DNA of 64,000 nucleotides, from NCBI GenBank assembly GCA_965206125.1, contig CBDBIN010000042.1, positions 124,001 through 188,000 of the forward strand, in the 5' to 3' direction. Origin of the DNA: CAXWPM01 sp965206125 (GTDB taxonomy: Bacteria; Acidobacteriota; Terriglobia; 20CM-2-55-15). Of this stretch, positions 34,314 through 43,501 are shown in pieces (the first letter of the stretch is position 1; every line of letters starts with the position of its first letter). The position numbers were made by a program, and so were the translations under genes. The notes beneath the pieces are model-generated. The model had not been told where the DNA came from, did no database searches, and saw only the letters and a list, made by a program, of their open reading frames with translations.

Positions 34314-35534
34314 ATGATTCCAATTGCACTGGTCCTGCTGCTGACCGCTTTCGAGCAACTGCCCGAACCATTCGCCACGCCCTGGTACCGGAACATCACC
34401 CGGATCGTCCCGCAACCCGATGGTCGGGAGCTTCAGGTTCCTCCCGGTTTCGAAGTCAACGTCTTTGCCGACGGGCTCCAACATTCCCGGCGTATGGCGC
34501 TGGCTCCCAACGGGGATGTGTTCGTGACCGAGAGCGGGTTCGGCGAGATCGTCGTCCTGCGGGATGCGGACAGCGACGGAGTGGCCGAGCGAAAGGAAAT
34601 CTTCGCCCGGGATCTGACCCGGCCTTTCGGCATCGCGTTTCACGATGGCTACCTTTATGTCGGGAACAACGACGCCGTCGTTCGATTTTCCTACACGCCG
34701 GGACAACTCTCGGCCGAAGGTTCCCCCGAGCACGTCGTCGACCTACCGCCAAGCAATGCCGCGGTGGATCGGGACACGGCTGAACGACTCGGCATCGACA
34801 TCAGCCGAACGCGTGGCTACAACCACTGGACCCGCAACCTCATCTTCAGCCCCGACGGGGAGAAGATGTATGTCACGGTCGGTTCCGCGACCAATGCTAC
34901 TCCGGGCGACGACCCGCGGCGGGCGGCGATCAATGAATACAACACGGACGGGTCCGGGCATCGCGTGTTCGCGGGTGGGTTGCGCAACCCTGTCGGAATG
35001 GCGTATTTCCCAGGCTCGGACACGTTGTGGACAGCGGTGAACGAGCGAGACCATCTCGGGGACGATCTCGTTCCCGAGTTCGTGACTTCGGTCGCGGACG
35101 GAGGGTTCTACGGCTGGCCATACGCCTACATCGGTCCCAACCCGGAGCCGATCCTCAACGGCGCACGGCCGGACCTGATCGAAAAGACCATCGTGCCCGA
35201 CATCCTTCTGCCCTCTCATTCGGCGGCGCTGGGCATCGTGTTCTACACCGGCGACCAGTTCCCTTCCGAGTACCAAAACAGCGCGTTCGTCGCGTTGCAC
35301 GGGTCGATCAACCGGTCGGAGCTGGCCGGCTACTCGGTGGTTCGGATCCCGTTCGAAGAGGGTAGGCCGTCGGGTGAGCCAGAGGATTTCCTGACGGGTT
35401 TTGTCGTTCGGGATACCGAAGAAGAAAAGCAGGTATGGGGACGGCCGGTGGACGTTCTCCAGCACGTAGACGGCTCCCTTCTCGTTTCCGACGACGGCGG
35501 GAACCGCATCTACCGAATCAGCTTCTCGCCCTGA
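34314..35534 (+). CDS. Secreted PQQ-dependent sugar dehydrogenase-like (sorbosone dehydrogenase) protein
   Basis: 406 aa. A six-bladed beta-propeller of the soluble glucose/sorbosone dehydrogenase group, which oxidises sugars with PQQ. An N-terminal signal (~1-14) is followed by LQVPPGFEVNVFADGLQHSR, MALAPNGDVFVTESG, LRDADSDGVAE, FGIAFHDGYLYVGNN, HWTRNLIFSPDGEKMYVTVGS, GLRNPVGMAY, DGGFYGWPYAY and GSINRS. The catalytic-base His and the typical Arg fall in HWTRN and GLRNP. A TATAAT box (34282) and GGAGGA ribosome binding site precede it. It is divergent from ADOP-2. Confidence 0.85.
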   Translation: MIPIALVLLLTAFEQLPEPFATPWYRNITRIVPQPDGRELQVPPGFEVNVFADGLQHSRRMALAPNGDVFVTESGFGEIVVLRDADSDGVAERKEIFARDLTRPFGIAFHDGYLYVGNNDAVVRFSYTPGQLSAEGSPEHVVDLPPSNAAVDRDTAERLGIDISRTRGYNHWTRNLIFSPDGEKMYVTVGSATNATPGDDPRRAAINEYNTDGSGHRVFAGGLRNPVGMAYFPGSDTLWTAVNERDHLGDDLVPEFVTSVADGGFYGWPYAYIGPNPEPILNGARPDLIEKTIVPDILLPSHSAALGIVFYTGDQFPSEYQNSAFVALHGSINRSELAGYSVVRIPFEEGRPSGEPEDFLTGFVVRDTEEEKQVWGRPVDVLQHVDGSLLVSDDGGNRIYRISFSP

Positions 35535-35553
35535 CTCCCGGATGGGGAGTTTG

Positions 35554-35652
35554 CCACGGATTACACGGATTTATGGATGAAGGAAACGGCTTGTCTTTGG
35601 GATGCTCCTCCGAAAAGCCTCTATTAATCCGCTCAATCCGTGTAATCCGTGG
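35554..35652. repeat. CCACGGATTACACGGATT palindromic element, copy B
   Basis: 99 bp with the same inverted ends as copy A at 27631-27735. It fills most of the gap between the convergent stops of the sugar dehydrogenase and macA-2. Confidence 0.75.
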
Positions 35653-35670
35653 CTAGGTTTTCCGTAGCGA

Positions 35671-37269
35671 TCAATGGCCGGCGAATCCGCCCATTCGGCC
35701 GCCCATTCGGCCACCAAACGGGTTGAACTGCCGCGTGTTGCCCGTGTCCTCTTCCAGCACTGAAGAATCGCCGATCAAGAGCACTTCTCCGGCAGCCAGG
35801 TTTCCCGACAGGACTTCGCTGCGCGCGCCGTCGGTGATCCCCAACATCAGCATTCGCGGTTCCGGGACACCCTGCGAATTGAGAACCCAGACCACTCCGG
35901 GCCTGGGAGTGGGTTCCGGCGGAGTCGCAAACTGGAGCTTCTCGCCCGGATCCCAGAGCTGCCCCGGCGCGTTGCCGCTGGCGCCGCCCCCCTGGATCCG
36001 CGCTGTTTCCATTCCCCTGCGAGTCGGAAAGCCTTCGGCACGGAAGCCGCCCTGGTCGCGTCCACCACTTCCGCCGGGTGCCCGGAATCTCTCGCGGCCC
36101 TCGGGAGCCTGTCGCGATTCAGAGGCCGGAGATGAGGCGTCACCACGACCGCCCATTCCGCGGGTCATTAGCTGTCCCATCTCGTGCTCGGCATCGGCTG
36201 GCATGTAGCGCAGGGCGCTGTTCGGCACGGTCAGAACGTCGTCCCGACGCGCCGTCGTCACGGTGATGTTGGCCGTCATGCCCGGTTTCAGCTTCAAGTC
36301 CTGATTGTTCACGGCCACGATCACGCTGTAGGTGACCACGTTCTGCGAGGTCCTGGGATTCAGGCGGATCTCCTCGATCCGGCCCCGGAACTGCTCTCCC
36401 GGGTACGCATCGACGGTGAAGTTGACGTCGTTGGTTTGTGCCAGCCTGCCGATGTCCGCCTCGTCTACGCTCGTGTTCACGCGCATCTGGGCAAGATCGT
36501 TCGCGATGTTGAACAGCGTCGGAGCAGACGTGCTCGCCGACACGGTCTGGCCGACATCGACTTCACGGGAGATCACGACACCGTCGACGGGCGAATAGAT
36601 GCTCGTGTACTCGAGATTCAACTCCGCCCGATCAACATCAGCCTCGGCCTGCACGACCGAAGCGTTGGCCTGCTCGATGCCGGCCGCCCTGGATATGATT
36701 TGAGCCTCGCCCTGGGCGAGGGAGGCCTCCGACTGGGCAAGCCGCGCCCGCGCGGCTTCGACCGTCGCGCGCGCATTCTCGAACTCGGTGTCCGAGATAA
36801 GCTCGGCTTCCTGCAATTCCTGGGACCGCCGGAACTGAATCTGCGCCTTGTCAGCATCGACCCGGGCGGATTCCAGGCTCGCGCGGGCGGATACCAGGCT
36901 CGCGTGGGCGTTGACCAGGTCGGCCTCCGCGGTACGGATGCGGGATCGGGCAGAGACCAGGCTGGCTCTCGAGTTTTCCAGTGCGGCCTCAAAGGTCCGC
37001 GCGTCGAGCACGGCGAGGAGTTGTCCTGCCCTCACGATGGAGTTGAAGTCGGCGTAAAGCATCTGGACCTGGCCGGTGACCTGGGAGCCCACCTGGACGG
37101 TCAGCACCGCTTCGACACTGCCGGTCGCCGCGACGGCGTTTTCGATGGTTCCCCGGGTCACATCCGACGTGAAGAACTCGATCTGGTCGCTGTCACCGCC
37201 GACCAGCGTAAACGAGGCAAGCGCGATGACCACGCCGACTCCGACAATCGCCACTAAGACTTTCTTCAT
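35671..37269 (-). CDS. MacA/HlyD-type periplasmic adaptor (copy 2, no adjacent ATPase)
   Basis: 532 aa. From residue ~45 to ~370 it is almost identical to copy 1 (29773-31509), including at the DNA level: over 30,600-31,330 versus 36,360-37,090 only scattered bases differ, at a constant offset of 5,760 bp. The long Arg/Gly insert is much shorter here, and the C-terminus ends GGRMGGRMGG. Unlike copy 1 no ATPase or MacB permease follows; the next element is a palindromic repeat. Upstream on the same strand, 325 nt away, is the padR-ADOP-ADOP operon. It may serve one of those permeases or share the MacB pump. Confidence 0.88.
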   Translation of the reverse strand: MKKVLVAIVGVGVVIALASFTLVGGDSDQIEFFTSDVTRGTIENAVAATGSVEAVLTVQVGSQVTGQVQMLYADFNSIVRAGQLLAVLDARTFEAALENSRASLVSARSRIRTAEADLVNAHASLVSARASLESARVDADKAQIQFRRSQELQEAELISDTEFENARATVEAARARLAQSEASLAQGEAQIISRAAGIEQANASVVQAEADVDRAELNLEYTSIYSPVDGVVISREVDVGQTVSASTSAPTLFNIANDLAQMRVNTSVDEADIGRLAQTNDVNFTVDAYPGEQFRGRIEEIRLNPRTSQNVVTYSVIVAVNNQDLKLKPGMTANITVTTARRDDVLTVPNSALRYMPADAEHEMGQLMTRGMGGRGDASSPASESRQAPEGRERFRAPGGSGGRDQGGFRAEGFPTRRGMETARIQGGGASGNAPGQLWDPGEKLQFATPPEPTPRPGVVWVLNSQGVPEPRMLMLGITDGARSEVLSGNLAAGEVLLIGDSSVLEEDTGNTRQFNPFGGRMGGRMGGFAGH

Positions 37270-37594
37270 GATCTCTTCAACCCTCGCTCTTCCGATTTCG
37301 ATCCCGACAACTCCCTTCGCGCTTGTTAACTCTCGTAATAGAAGCGCCTTACCGTCTAATACCGATTACGAAGGAAGCACCCGGAAGGTTACTGGAAACG
37401 GAAACTCGGGTCTACGGAAAAGCGGATCGTCGAGGGGTGCCCCGGCGCCGGGTCGAGTGAAATCTGCAAATTGATCATTTCAAATCGACCACTGACCATC
37501 GACCATCGATTATTTTTCATTTGCTGGAACCACCACCCGGACGGGCCCGGAGAGACTATCCATGGCGATGGTGCCCGGGTCATCCGCGGCCTGT
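37270..37594. other. Intergenic region between ADOP-3 and macA copy 2
   Basis: 325 bp with no gene. The first ~170 bp (37270-37440) are the conserved upstream block shared with macA-1. The rest is AT-rich with repeated GACCA(T/C)(C/T)GA words (37,480-37,510). Short frames here show no protein-like features. Confidence 0.5.
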
Positions 37595-40309
37595 TCACTC
37601 GTGCCGTAGAGCGGTCAATGGATCGCCCGCGACTGTGCGCTGCGCAGGGATGTAGACGGCAACTCCCGCGACGAGCGCGAGAAGCCCCGCAACACCCGCG
37701 AGGGTGATGGGGTCCAGGGCGGATACACCGTAGAGCAAAGTGGTCATGCCGGACATCGCGGCCACACCCAGGACCAAACCCAGGACTAGCCCCACCGCAA
37801 CGATCGTCATCACTTCGCGAACGATCATCCAGACGACGGCGGCGCTCCTCGCCCCGAGCGCCATCCGAATCCCGACTTCCGTTGACCGCTCGGCAACTCC
37901 GAACGAGACCACCGCATACAACCCCAGGCCGGCCAGCCCCAGGGCGAGGAGACTGAAAGCCGAAAGAAACGCGGCGCTTATTCGAGAAATCGCGAGGGAC
38001 TCACCGATGTGTTCAGACATCGTCCGTGTTCTCAGGATCGGCACGCCGCTGTCGAGGCTGTCCAGGGCACTCTTGAGACCGGGAACGATCGTCGCAACGT
38101 CGCCTTCCGACCTGGCGATGAAAGAAACGCTCGCCGAAGGCGACTGATCGAACGGTTTGTAGAAGATCGACCGTGTCGGTTCGACAACCTCACGCACCTT
38201 CGTGTCTCCGGCAACGCCAACAACCTCCATCCACGAGTCCTCGGCCGCCTGGTGGCGGATGCGCCGTCCGATGACATCGGTCGATCCCCAGTACCGTTCG
38301 GCAAACGTTTCGTTGACGATCATGACCGGCGGACCACCTTCGCGATCTTCCGCCGTAAACGCTCGTCCTCGGACGATGGGAATCTCGAGGGTATCGAAGT
38401 ATTCGGGACCGACGAATGCGAACGGTAATTCGAGGGCCCCGGTTCCTTCGGGCGAAACATACCCTTCGACGATCATGGTGCTGGAGCCTCGGCCCCCGAT
38501 GGGCGGCGCCGATGCCATGGTCGCGTTTCGCACTCCCGGCGTCGAACGAATGCGGTCGAACAGATCCCGGTAAAGCGCCTGGCTCTCCTCAAACCCGTAC
38601 CCGGCCTGGGTCGCGTCGATCTCCATGAACGCGACATCGTCGACCGAAAAGCCGGGAGCGATCCGCTCGGCCTTCGTTAGACTTCGGATGAATAGCCCGG
38701 CACCGACGAGAAAGAGCACGGAAACCGCAACCTGGAAGACCACCAAAGCGTTCTTCAAGCCGAACCATCGCCTTCCCAGCGAAAGGGTCTCCCCTTCATC
38801 CCTCAGCGCGGACATTACATCGGCCCTGGAAGCCCGAAGGGCGGGCGCCAGACCAAATGCGAATCCGGTCCCCAACGAAAGGACGACGGTGAACGCCAGC
38901 ACGCGACCGTCGAGGCCGATGTCAAGAACCGCCGGCACGCCCCCCGGCAGTTGGTACGTCATGGCGAGATCGAGGGCCCAGCCCGCGACGAGATATCCCA
39001 GGACTCCGCCGGCCGCGGACAGAAGAACGCTTTCGCTGAGGAACTGCCTGGTGAGTTGGGTTCGGTTCGCTCCGATCGCAAGACGTATCGACATGTCGCG
39101 CGCGCGGCTTGCGCCCCGGACCAGCAGGAGGATCGCCAGGTTGCTGCAGGCGATGACAAGGACGAGGCCCACGATCGCCATCAAGCCGGCAGCGGCCGGG
39201 ATCACGCTGGCATCCACGGCAGGATGGACTCGAACGTCGGCTGAGGAATAGACCGTGATGTCCCGCCCGGCGTTCAGGTTGGGAAACTCTTCAGCCAGGC
39301 GGGCCGCGAGCGCCGTCATCGCGGTCTGGGCCTCGGCCGGGGTGACGCCAGCCTCGAGGCGGGCGCGCACCTGGAACCAGTGATCCTGCCTGCGTTCGAG
39401 GGTGCCGGCGGAGAACGCGCCTTCGACGGGCTGCATCGAGGAGATCGACAGCCAGAAGTCGACGGCCACGCCGCTGATCATCCCGTTGTAATCTCGAGGG
39501 CCGATACCAACGATTGTGACGGGCGCGCCGTTGACCCGAACCGCACGACCGATGATGTTCGGGTCCTGGCCAAAACGCGTCACCCAGGCACGGTGTCCGA
39601 CCACGGCAAAAGCGCCGGCCCCAACCTCATCTTCGGCGGGATCGAACCAGCGGCCGGCCGATGGAACGAGGCCGAGCATCGGCAGGTAGGACGCGGTCGC
39701 GTATTCGACCAACGCCGGACGCAATCCGTCATCACCCTGCAGGCTCACAGGGAAATCGAACGTTGCGGCGACCGAGGAGAACAAGTCGTTGTGTGCGGCT
39801 ATGTCACAGTACGCGGGATATGACGTCGAGTTCGGATCGCCTTCGTCCGAGTCCTGATAGATCTCAACCAGTTCCTCGGGATTCTCGAACGGCTGCGGCC
39901 GGAAGAGCACAGCGTTGACGGCGCTGAAGATGGCCGTGTTCGCGCCGATGCCGAGCGCGATGATCATGACAGCGGTGACTGTAAAGATCGGGGTCTTCCG
40001 GAGTGCTCGCAGCGCGTACTTCAGATCCTGAACGATCATATCGATCTCTCCTCTGTCGGAACGGTCTTCGGGTCCGACGGCAAAGCCTCGGCGATTCGCG
40101 ACCGCGTCGCCCGAGTAGGCCAGACTCAGCGACCAGGCCTGACGCCAGTACCAAACCCACGCGGCGTACCGGCTTCGGGACCCCGCAATCTCTGCCCGAA
40201 ACTCTTCATCCAGGTCACCAACGACTCCCTCGCGCGCGGTCAACGGCACCGACAGGCGCACCAGAAGCACGGCCAACAACGGCGGTTGGGCCTGGCCTCG
40301 CCGGTTCAA
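37595..40309 (-). CDS. ADOP-type duplicated FtsX/MacB permease (ADOP-3)
   Basis: 904 aa. Begins with a TTG directly after the TAG stop of ADOP-4, with GGGGAG 7 nt upstream. The first ~90 residues are a permease prefix of the second kind (EGVVGDLDEEFRAEI, YAAWVWYWRQAWSL). Without it an internal ATG at 40039, itself preceded by AGGAGA, would give a shorter form. Then two periplasmic/FtsX modules follow (IGANTAIFSAVNAVLFRPQP; RARDMSIRLAIGANRTQLTRQ; STEVGIRMALGARS), ending TVAGDPLTALRHE. Third gene of the padR-ADOP-4-ADOP-3 operon. Confidence 0.87.
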   Translation of the reverse strand: MNRRGQAQPPLLAVLLVRLSVPLTAREGVVGDLDEEFRAEIAGSRSRYAAWVWYWRQAWSLSLAYSGDAVANRRGFAVGPEDRSDRGEIDMIVQDLKYALRALRKTPIFTVTAVMIIALGIGANTAIFSAVNAVLFRPQPFENPEELVEIYQDSDEGDPNSTSYPAYCDIAAHNDLFSSVAATFDFPVSLQGDDGLRPALVEYATASYLPMLGLVPSAGRWFDPAEDEVGAGAFAVVGHRAWVTRFGQDPNIIGRAVRVNGAPVTIVGIGPRDYNGMISGVAVDFWLSISSMQPVEGAFSAGTLERRQDHWFQVRARLEAGVTPAEAQTAMTALAARLAEEFPNLNAGRDITVYSSADVRVHPAVDASVIPAAAGLMAIVGLVLVIACSNLAILLLVRGASRARDMSIRLAIGANRTQLTRQFLSESVLLSAAGGVLGYLVAGWALDLAMTYQLPGGVPAVLDIGLDGRVLAFTVVLSLGTGFAFGLAPALRASRADVMSALRDEGETLSLGRRWFGLKNALVVFQVAVSVLFLVGAGLFIRSLTKAERIAPGFSVDDVAFMEIDATQAGYGFEESQALYRDLFDRIRSTPGVRNATMASAPPIGGRGSSTMIVEGYVSPEGTGALELPFAFVGPEYFDTLEIPIVRGRAFTAEDREGGPPVMIVNETFAERYWGSTDVIGRRIRHQAAEDSWMEVVGVAGDTKVREVVEPTRSIFYKPFDQSPSASVSFIARSEGDVATIVPGLKSALDSLDSGVPILRTRTMSEHIGESLAISRISAAFLSAFSLLALGLAGLGLYAVVSFGVAERSTEVGIRMALGARSAAVVWMIVREVMTIVAVGLVLGLVLGVAAMSGMTTLLYGVSALDPITLAGVAGLLALVAGVAVYIPAQRTVAGDPLTALRHE

Positions 40310-43060
40310 CTACTCTCCCCTCATCGCCACGAGCGGGGCGACCCGGGTTGCGCGCCTCGCAGGCACGAAACTGGCGAGCACCGCGACGCCCAGGACCACC
40401 GACGCGACGACGACGAAAGTCGGAACGTCGCTCGTGCCCACTCCGAACAACAAGTCCATCAGCAGGCCGGCCGCCACCAACGCCGCGACGGATCCAAGCG
40501 CGACACCGACCGCCGTCAACCACAGAGCCTGCCCGACGACGAGCCGGAGAATCTCCGCCGACGACGCGCCCAGCGCCATTCGCAGTCCGATTTCGTGTGT
40601 CCGGCAACTCACCGAATACGCCATCAGACCGTAGAGTCCGATGGCAGCCAACAGAAGCGCAGTCGATGCGAAGACCCCGGTCAATGTCGCGCGAAACCTC
40701 GGAGATGACAGCTCTGCCGCAATCACACCCTCCAGGGTGTCCATCGACGCGACCGGTATCGCATCGTCCATCCCCCACAGAACGTCACGCACCGGACCCG
40801 CGAGTGACAAAGGATCTACCGACGAGCGGACCAGCAACGCCTGGGTCGGCCATGCCCGCTGGGAGTGCGGCAGGTACATCTGGGCGTCGGCCGGTTTGTC
40901 GAGGTCGAAATGACGAACATCTCCAACTACGCCGACGACCTCGCGGTCGTTCTTCTCGCCGGGGACAAAGACCAGGTCATGAGTCAGCCTCTGGCCGATG
41001 GGATTCTCGCCGGGCCAGTACCGGTCGGCCATCGTTTGATTGATAACGACTACAGGCAGACTGTCGATCGTGTCGCGTGCATCAAAAGCTCTGCCATCAC
41101 GAACCGGCACACGCATCGTTTCGAAGAAGTCCGGGCTGACGATTTGCATCCGTGCGACCGGTCGTTCGCTCAGGGGTAACGATCGGCCGTCGATCTGGAA
41201 CGTCGATTCGTCGACGAAGAACTCGGCTCGGGCTTCGAGCGGTACGCCCATCGATAACGCGGCCCCATCTACCCCGGGCAGAGCCGCCACTCTCTTCCTG
41301 AAGTCTTCGAAGAAGTCGCCGCTGATCGTCGGCTCCCAGTAGCTGCGTGGCAGTTCGATCCGTGCGACCAGTACGCTGGCGGCTTCGAAGCCTGGATCCA
41401 CGCTTCGAAGTTGCCGGAACGTCTCGATCAGAAGCGCGGAACTGACCAGCAGCACCATGGCCAGGGCCATCTGGGCAACGACCAGGCCTTTGCGAAGCTT
41501 GCCGCTAGCCGACGTGGTCAGACGGTTCGCCGTCTGCCGCAAAGCGCCCGCCAGATCGGGTGTGGCAGCGTAGAGGGCCGGGAACAGCCCGAAGAGGACT
41601 CCTGTCAGTGCGGTCACGCCAAAAGCGTAGAAGACGACGGTCGCATCCACCCGAACGGCCTCAGACATTGGGAGCGAAGCCGGCGCGAGCACCGTCATTA
41701 TCGGGAGCACAAGGTAAGCCCCGACACAGCCGAGGATTCCGCCAGCCAGGGCGAGGATCGAACTCTCGACGAGCAACTGTCCGACGACGCGACGTGCGTT
41801 GGCTCCCATCGCGACCCGGATTGCGATCTCTCTCCGTCGGTCGGCTCCCCTGGCCAGGATCATGCCCGCAACGTTGACGCTGGCGATGAGCAGGAGGCAG
41901 GACACGGCCCCCAGCAGAAGCAGCAGTCCGGGGCGCACAGAACCCACCGTATGCTCATGGAGCCCGAGGATCCGCACCGTGTAGCCGTCGTTCGACTCGG
42001 GATATTCGCCTTCCAGCCGGGCGGCAACAGTCCCCAAATCAGCGCGGGCTTCATCGATCGACACGCCGGAACCGAGACGTCCCACGGCTCCCAGGATGCG
42101 AAAGGATCGATAGTCTGCAGCATCGAAGGTGGGGTTCGATGGATCGGACGGCGAGTAGCGGCCGGGAATCCAGACTTCCGTACCCTCGAGTGGGAACTCG
42201 AACCCCGGCACCAGGACACCGACGATGGTCCGAGGAACCTCGTTCAGGGTGATCGACCTTCCGATCACCGATGGGTCGGTACCGAAGCGGCGCCGCCACA
42301 GGCCGTCGGAGATCAAAGCAACGGGCTCGCCTCCCGGCGAGTCCTCGTCTTCGGTAAACAGGCGTCCCAACTGAGAGCGCACGGCGAACACATCGAACAG
42401 AGTCCACGTGACGACGGCTCCGAGAAGTCGCTCGGGTTCCCCGTTTCCGGTCAGGTTCAGCTGGGGGCTCCAATAAGCAGCCAGCTCTTCGAACGAATCG
42501 CTCTGGTCGCGCCAGTCGAAGTAATCCGGTGGCGAGGAGTCCATCGATTCCACTCCACGGACCGGGTTTGCCGTCCGCACCGCAACCAGGCGATCCGCGT
42601 CTTCATACGGCAGCGGCCGGAGGATCACGGCGTTGACCAGGGAGAACATCCCAGCGTTCGCGCCGATCCCGATCGCGAGCGTCAGGACGGCCACGAGGCT
42701 GAAGCCTCTCGCGTTCCAGAGCGAACGCGTCGCGTACTTGATGTCTGCTTGCAGATGATTCATCGCATTCTCCCGAGGCTTGGGGACCAACAAATGTCGG
42801 ATGGAAACCGAAATTCCGTCCCCACTCTTCCTGCCCGGCGCGGGCGCGCGGTCCTTCGGCCAGTCGCCCCGGAGGTACACCGAAGCGAAGGAAACACACT
42901 GACGCCAGTACCACAGCCGGGCCGACCAGCGTCCCCTCCAGGGGGCCACGTCGGTCCGAAACTCCTCCTCGATGTCGCCGAGCGCCGATTCATACCGGTC
43001 TCCGGGCAAACACATCCGAAGAAACCACCGCGCTCCTTTCAGCCAGACCATTCGGTTCAC
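40310..43060 (-). CDS. ADOP-type duplicated FtsX/MacB permease (ADOP-4)
   Basis: 916 aa. Starts with GTG at 43060, whose last two bases plus the next A form the TGA stop of padR (GTGA overlap), so translation is coupled. The N-terminal prefix (DRYESALGDIEEEFRTDV, SARLWYWRQCVSFASVYL) is like that of ADOP-3. Two periplasmic/FtsX modules follow: IGANAGMFSLVNAVILRPLP, RGADRRREIAIRVAMGANARR, RTHEIGLRMALGASSAE, with C-terminus VPARRATRVAPLVAMRGE. Its stop abuts the ADOP-3 start. No ATPase domain. Confidence 0.88.
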   Translation of the reverse strand: MNRMVWLKGARWFLRMCLPGDRYESALGDIEEEFRTDVAPWRGRWSARLWYWRQCVSFASVYLRGDWPKDRAPAPGRKSGDGISVSIRHLLVPKPRENAMNHLQADIKYATRSLWNARGFSLVAVLTLAIGIGANAGMFSLVNAVILRPLPYEDADRLVAVRTANPVRGVESMDSSPPDYFDWRDQSDSFEELAAYWSPQLNLTGNGEPERLLGAVVTWTLFDVFAVRSQLGRLFTEDEDSPGGEPVALISDGLWRRRFGTDPSVIGRSITLNEVPRTIVGVLVPGFEFPLEGTEVWIPGRYSPSDPSNPTFDAADYRSFRILGAVGRLGSGVSIDEARADLGTVAARLEGEYPESNDGYTVRILGLHEHTVGSVRPGLLLLLGAVSCLLLIASVNVAGMILARGADRRREIAIRVAMGANARRVVGQLLVESSILALAGGILGCVGAYLVLPIMTVLAPASLPMSEAVRVDATVVFYAFGVTALTGVLFGLFPALYAATPDLAGALRQTANRLTTSASGKLRKGLVVAQMALAMVLLVSSALLIETFRQLRSVDPGFEAASVLVARIELPRSYWEPTISGDFFEDFRKRVAALPGVDGAALSMGVPLEARAEFFVDESTFQIDGRSLPLSERPVARMQIVSPDFFETMRVPVRDGRAFDARDTIDSLPVVVINQTMADRYWPGENPIGQRLTHDLVFVPGEKNDREVVGVVGDVRHFDLDKPADAQMYLPHSQRAWPTQALLVRSSVDPLSLAGPVRDVLWGMDDAIPVASMDTLEGVIAAELSSPRFRATLTGVFASTALLLAAIGLYGLMAYSVSCRTHEIGLRMALGASSAEILRLVVGQALWLTAVGVALGSVAALVAAGLLMDLLFGVGTSDVPTFVVVASVVLGVAVLASFVPARRATRVAPLVAMRGE

Positions 43061-43395
43061 ACGTCGGGCAGGAGTTCCAGACCTTCGCGCATCTCGGCCA
43101 GGTCCCCCAACGACCTTCCCAGCGCCCGAAGCCCTGTCGGCTCCACCACGAAGAAACGTTTCGCCCGGCCTCCGCGCACCGAGGTCGGTTCACCCATGTG
43201 TGAGCTGACGAATCCCTTTCGCTCGAGCCGCTCCAAAGTGATGTAGACCGACCCACGAGACACTTCCCGCTTCGTTCGCCGCTCGATCTCCTTCTTGATC
43301 GTCACGCCGTAAGCGCAATCTCCCGCCTGCAGGGTTGCCAGCAAAACGACCATTTCGAACTCCCGCAGGCTCCTTGAACCGGACTCGTCAACCAT
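43057..43395 (-). CDS. PadR-family transcriptional regulator (short type)
   Basis: 112 aa. Winged-helix DNA-binding protein: LREFEMVVLLATLQAGDCAYG, a recognition helix in VSRGSVYITLERLERKGFVSS and a wing RGGRAKRFFVVEPTGLRAL. The sequence is only distantly related to the PadR at 19444. Heads an operon with two ADOP permeases. No ribosome binding site precedes the ATG. A TTGACA box ~35 nt upstream and the palindrome CCTAATTAGG lie in its promoter region (around 43400-43440). Confidence 0.86.
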   Translation of the reverse strand: MVDESGSRSLREFEMVVLLATLQAGDCAYGVTIKKEIERRTKREVSRGSVYITLERLERKGFVSSHMGEPTSVRGGRAKRFFVVEPTGLRALGRSLGDLAEMREGLELLPDV

Positions 43396-43501
43396 ATTGT
43401 CAATAACGTAAGCCTAATTAGGGGAGAGTGTCAAGCAGGCTCGTGCTGTTAGAGTAAACGACACTCATCCCGATTGATTACGAAGTAAGGAGTTCCGACA
43501 G

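Noticed and set aside
37389..37598. 69-codon minus-strand frame between ADOP-3 and macA-2
   Set aside because: Overlaps the block conserved for regulatory reasons; composition and lack of a ribosome binding site argue against coding.
41411..43246. Long plus-strand open frame (611 codons) across ADOP-4
   Set aside because: Antisense to a clearly conserved permease; Arg/Gly/Gln-rich composition typical of a shadow frame in GC-rich DNA; no start signals or domains.
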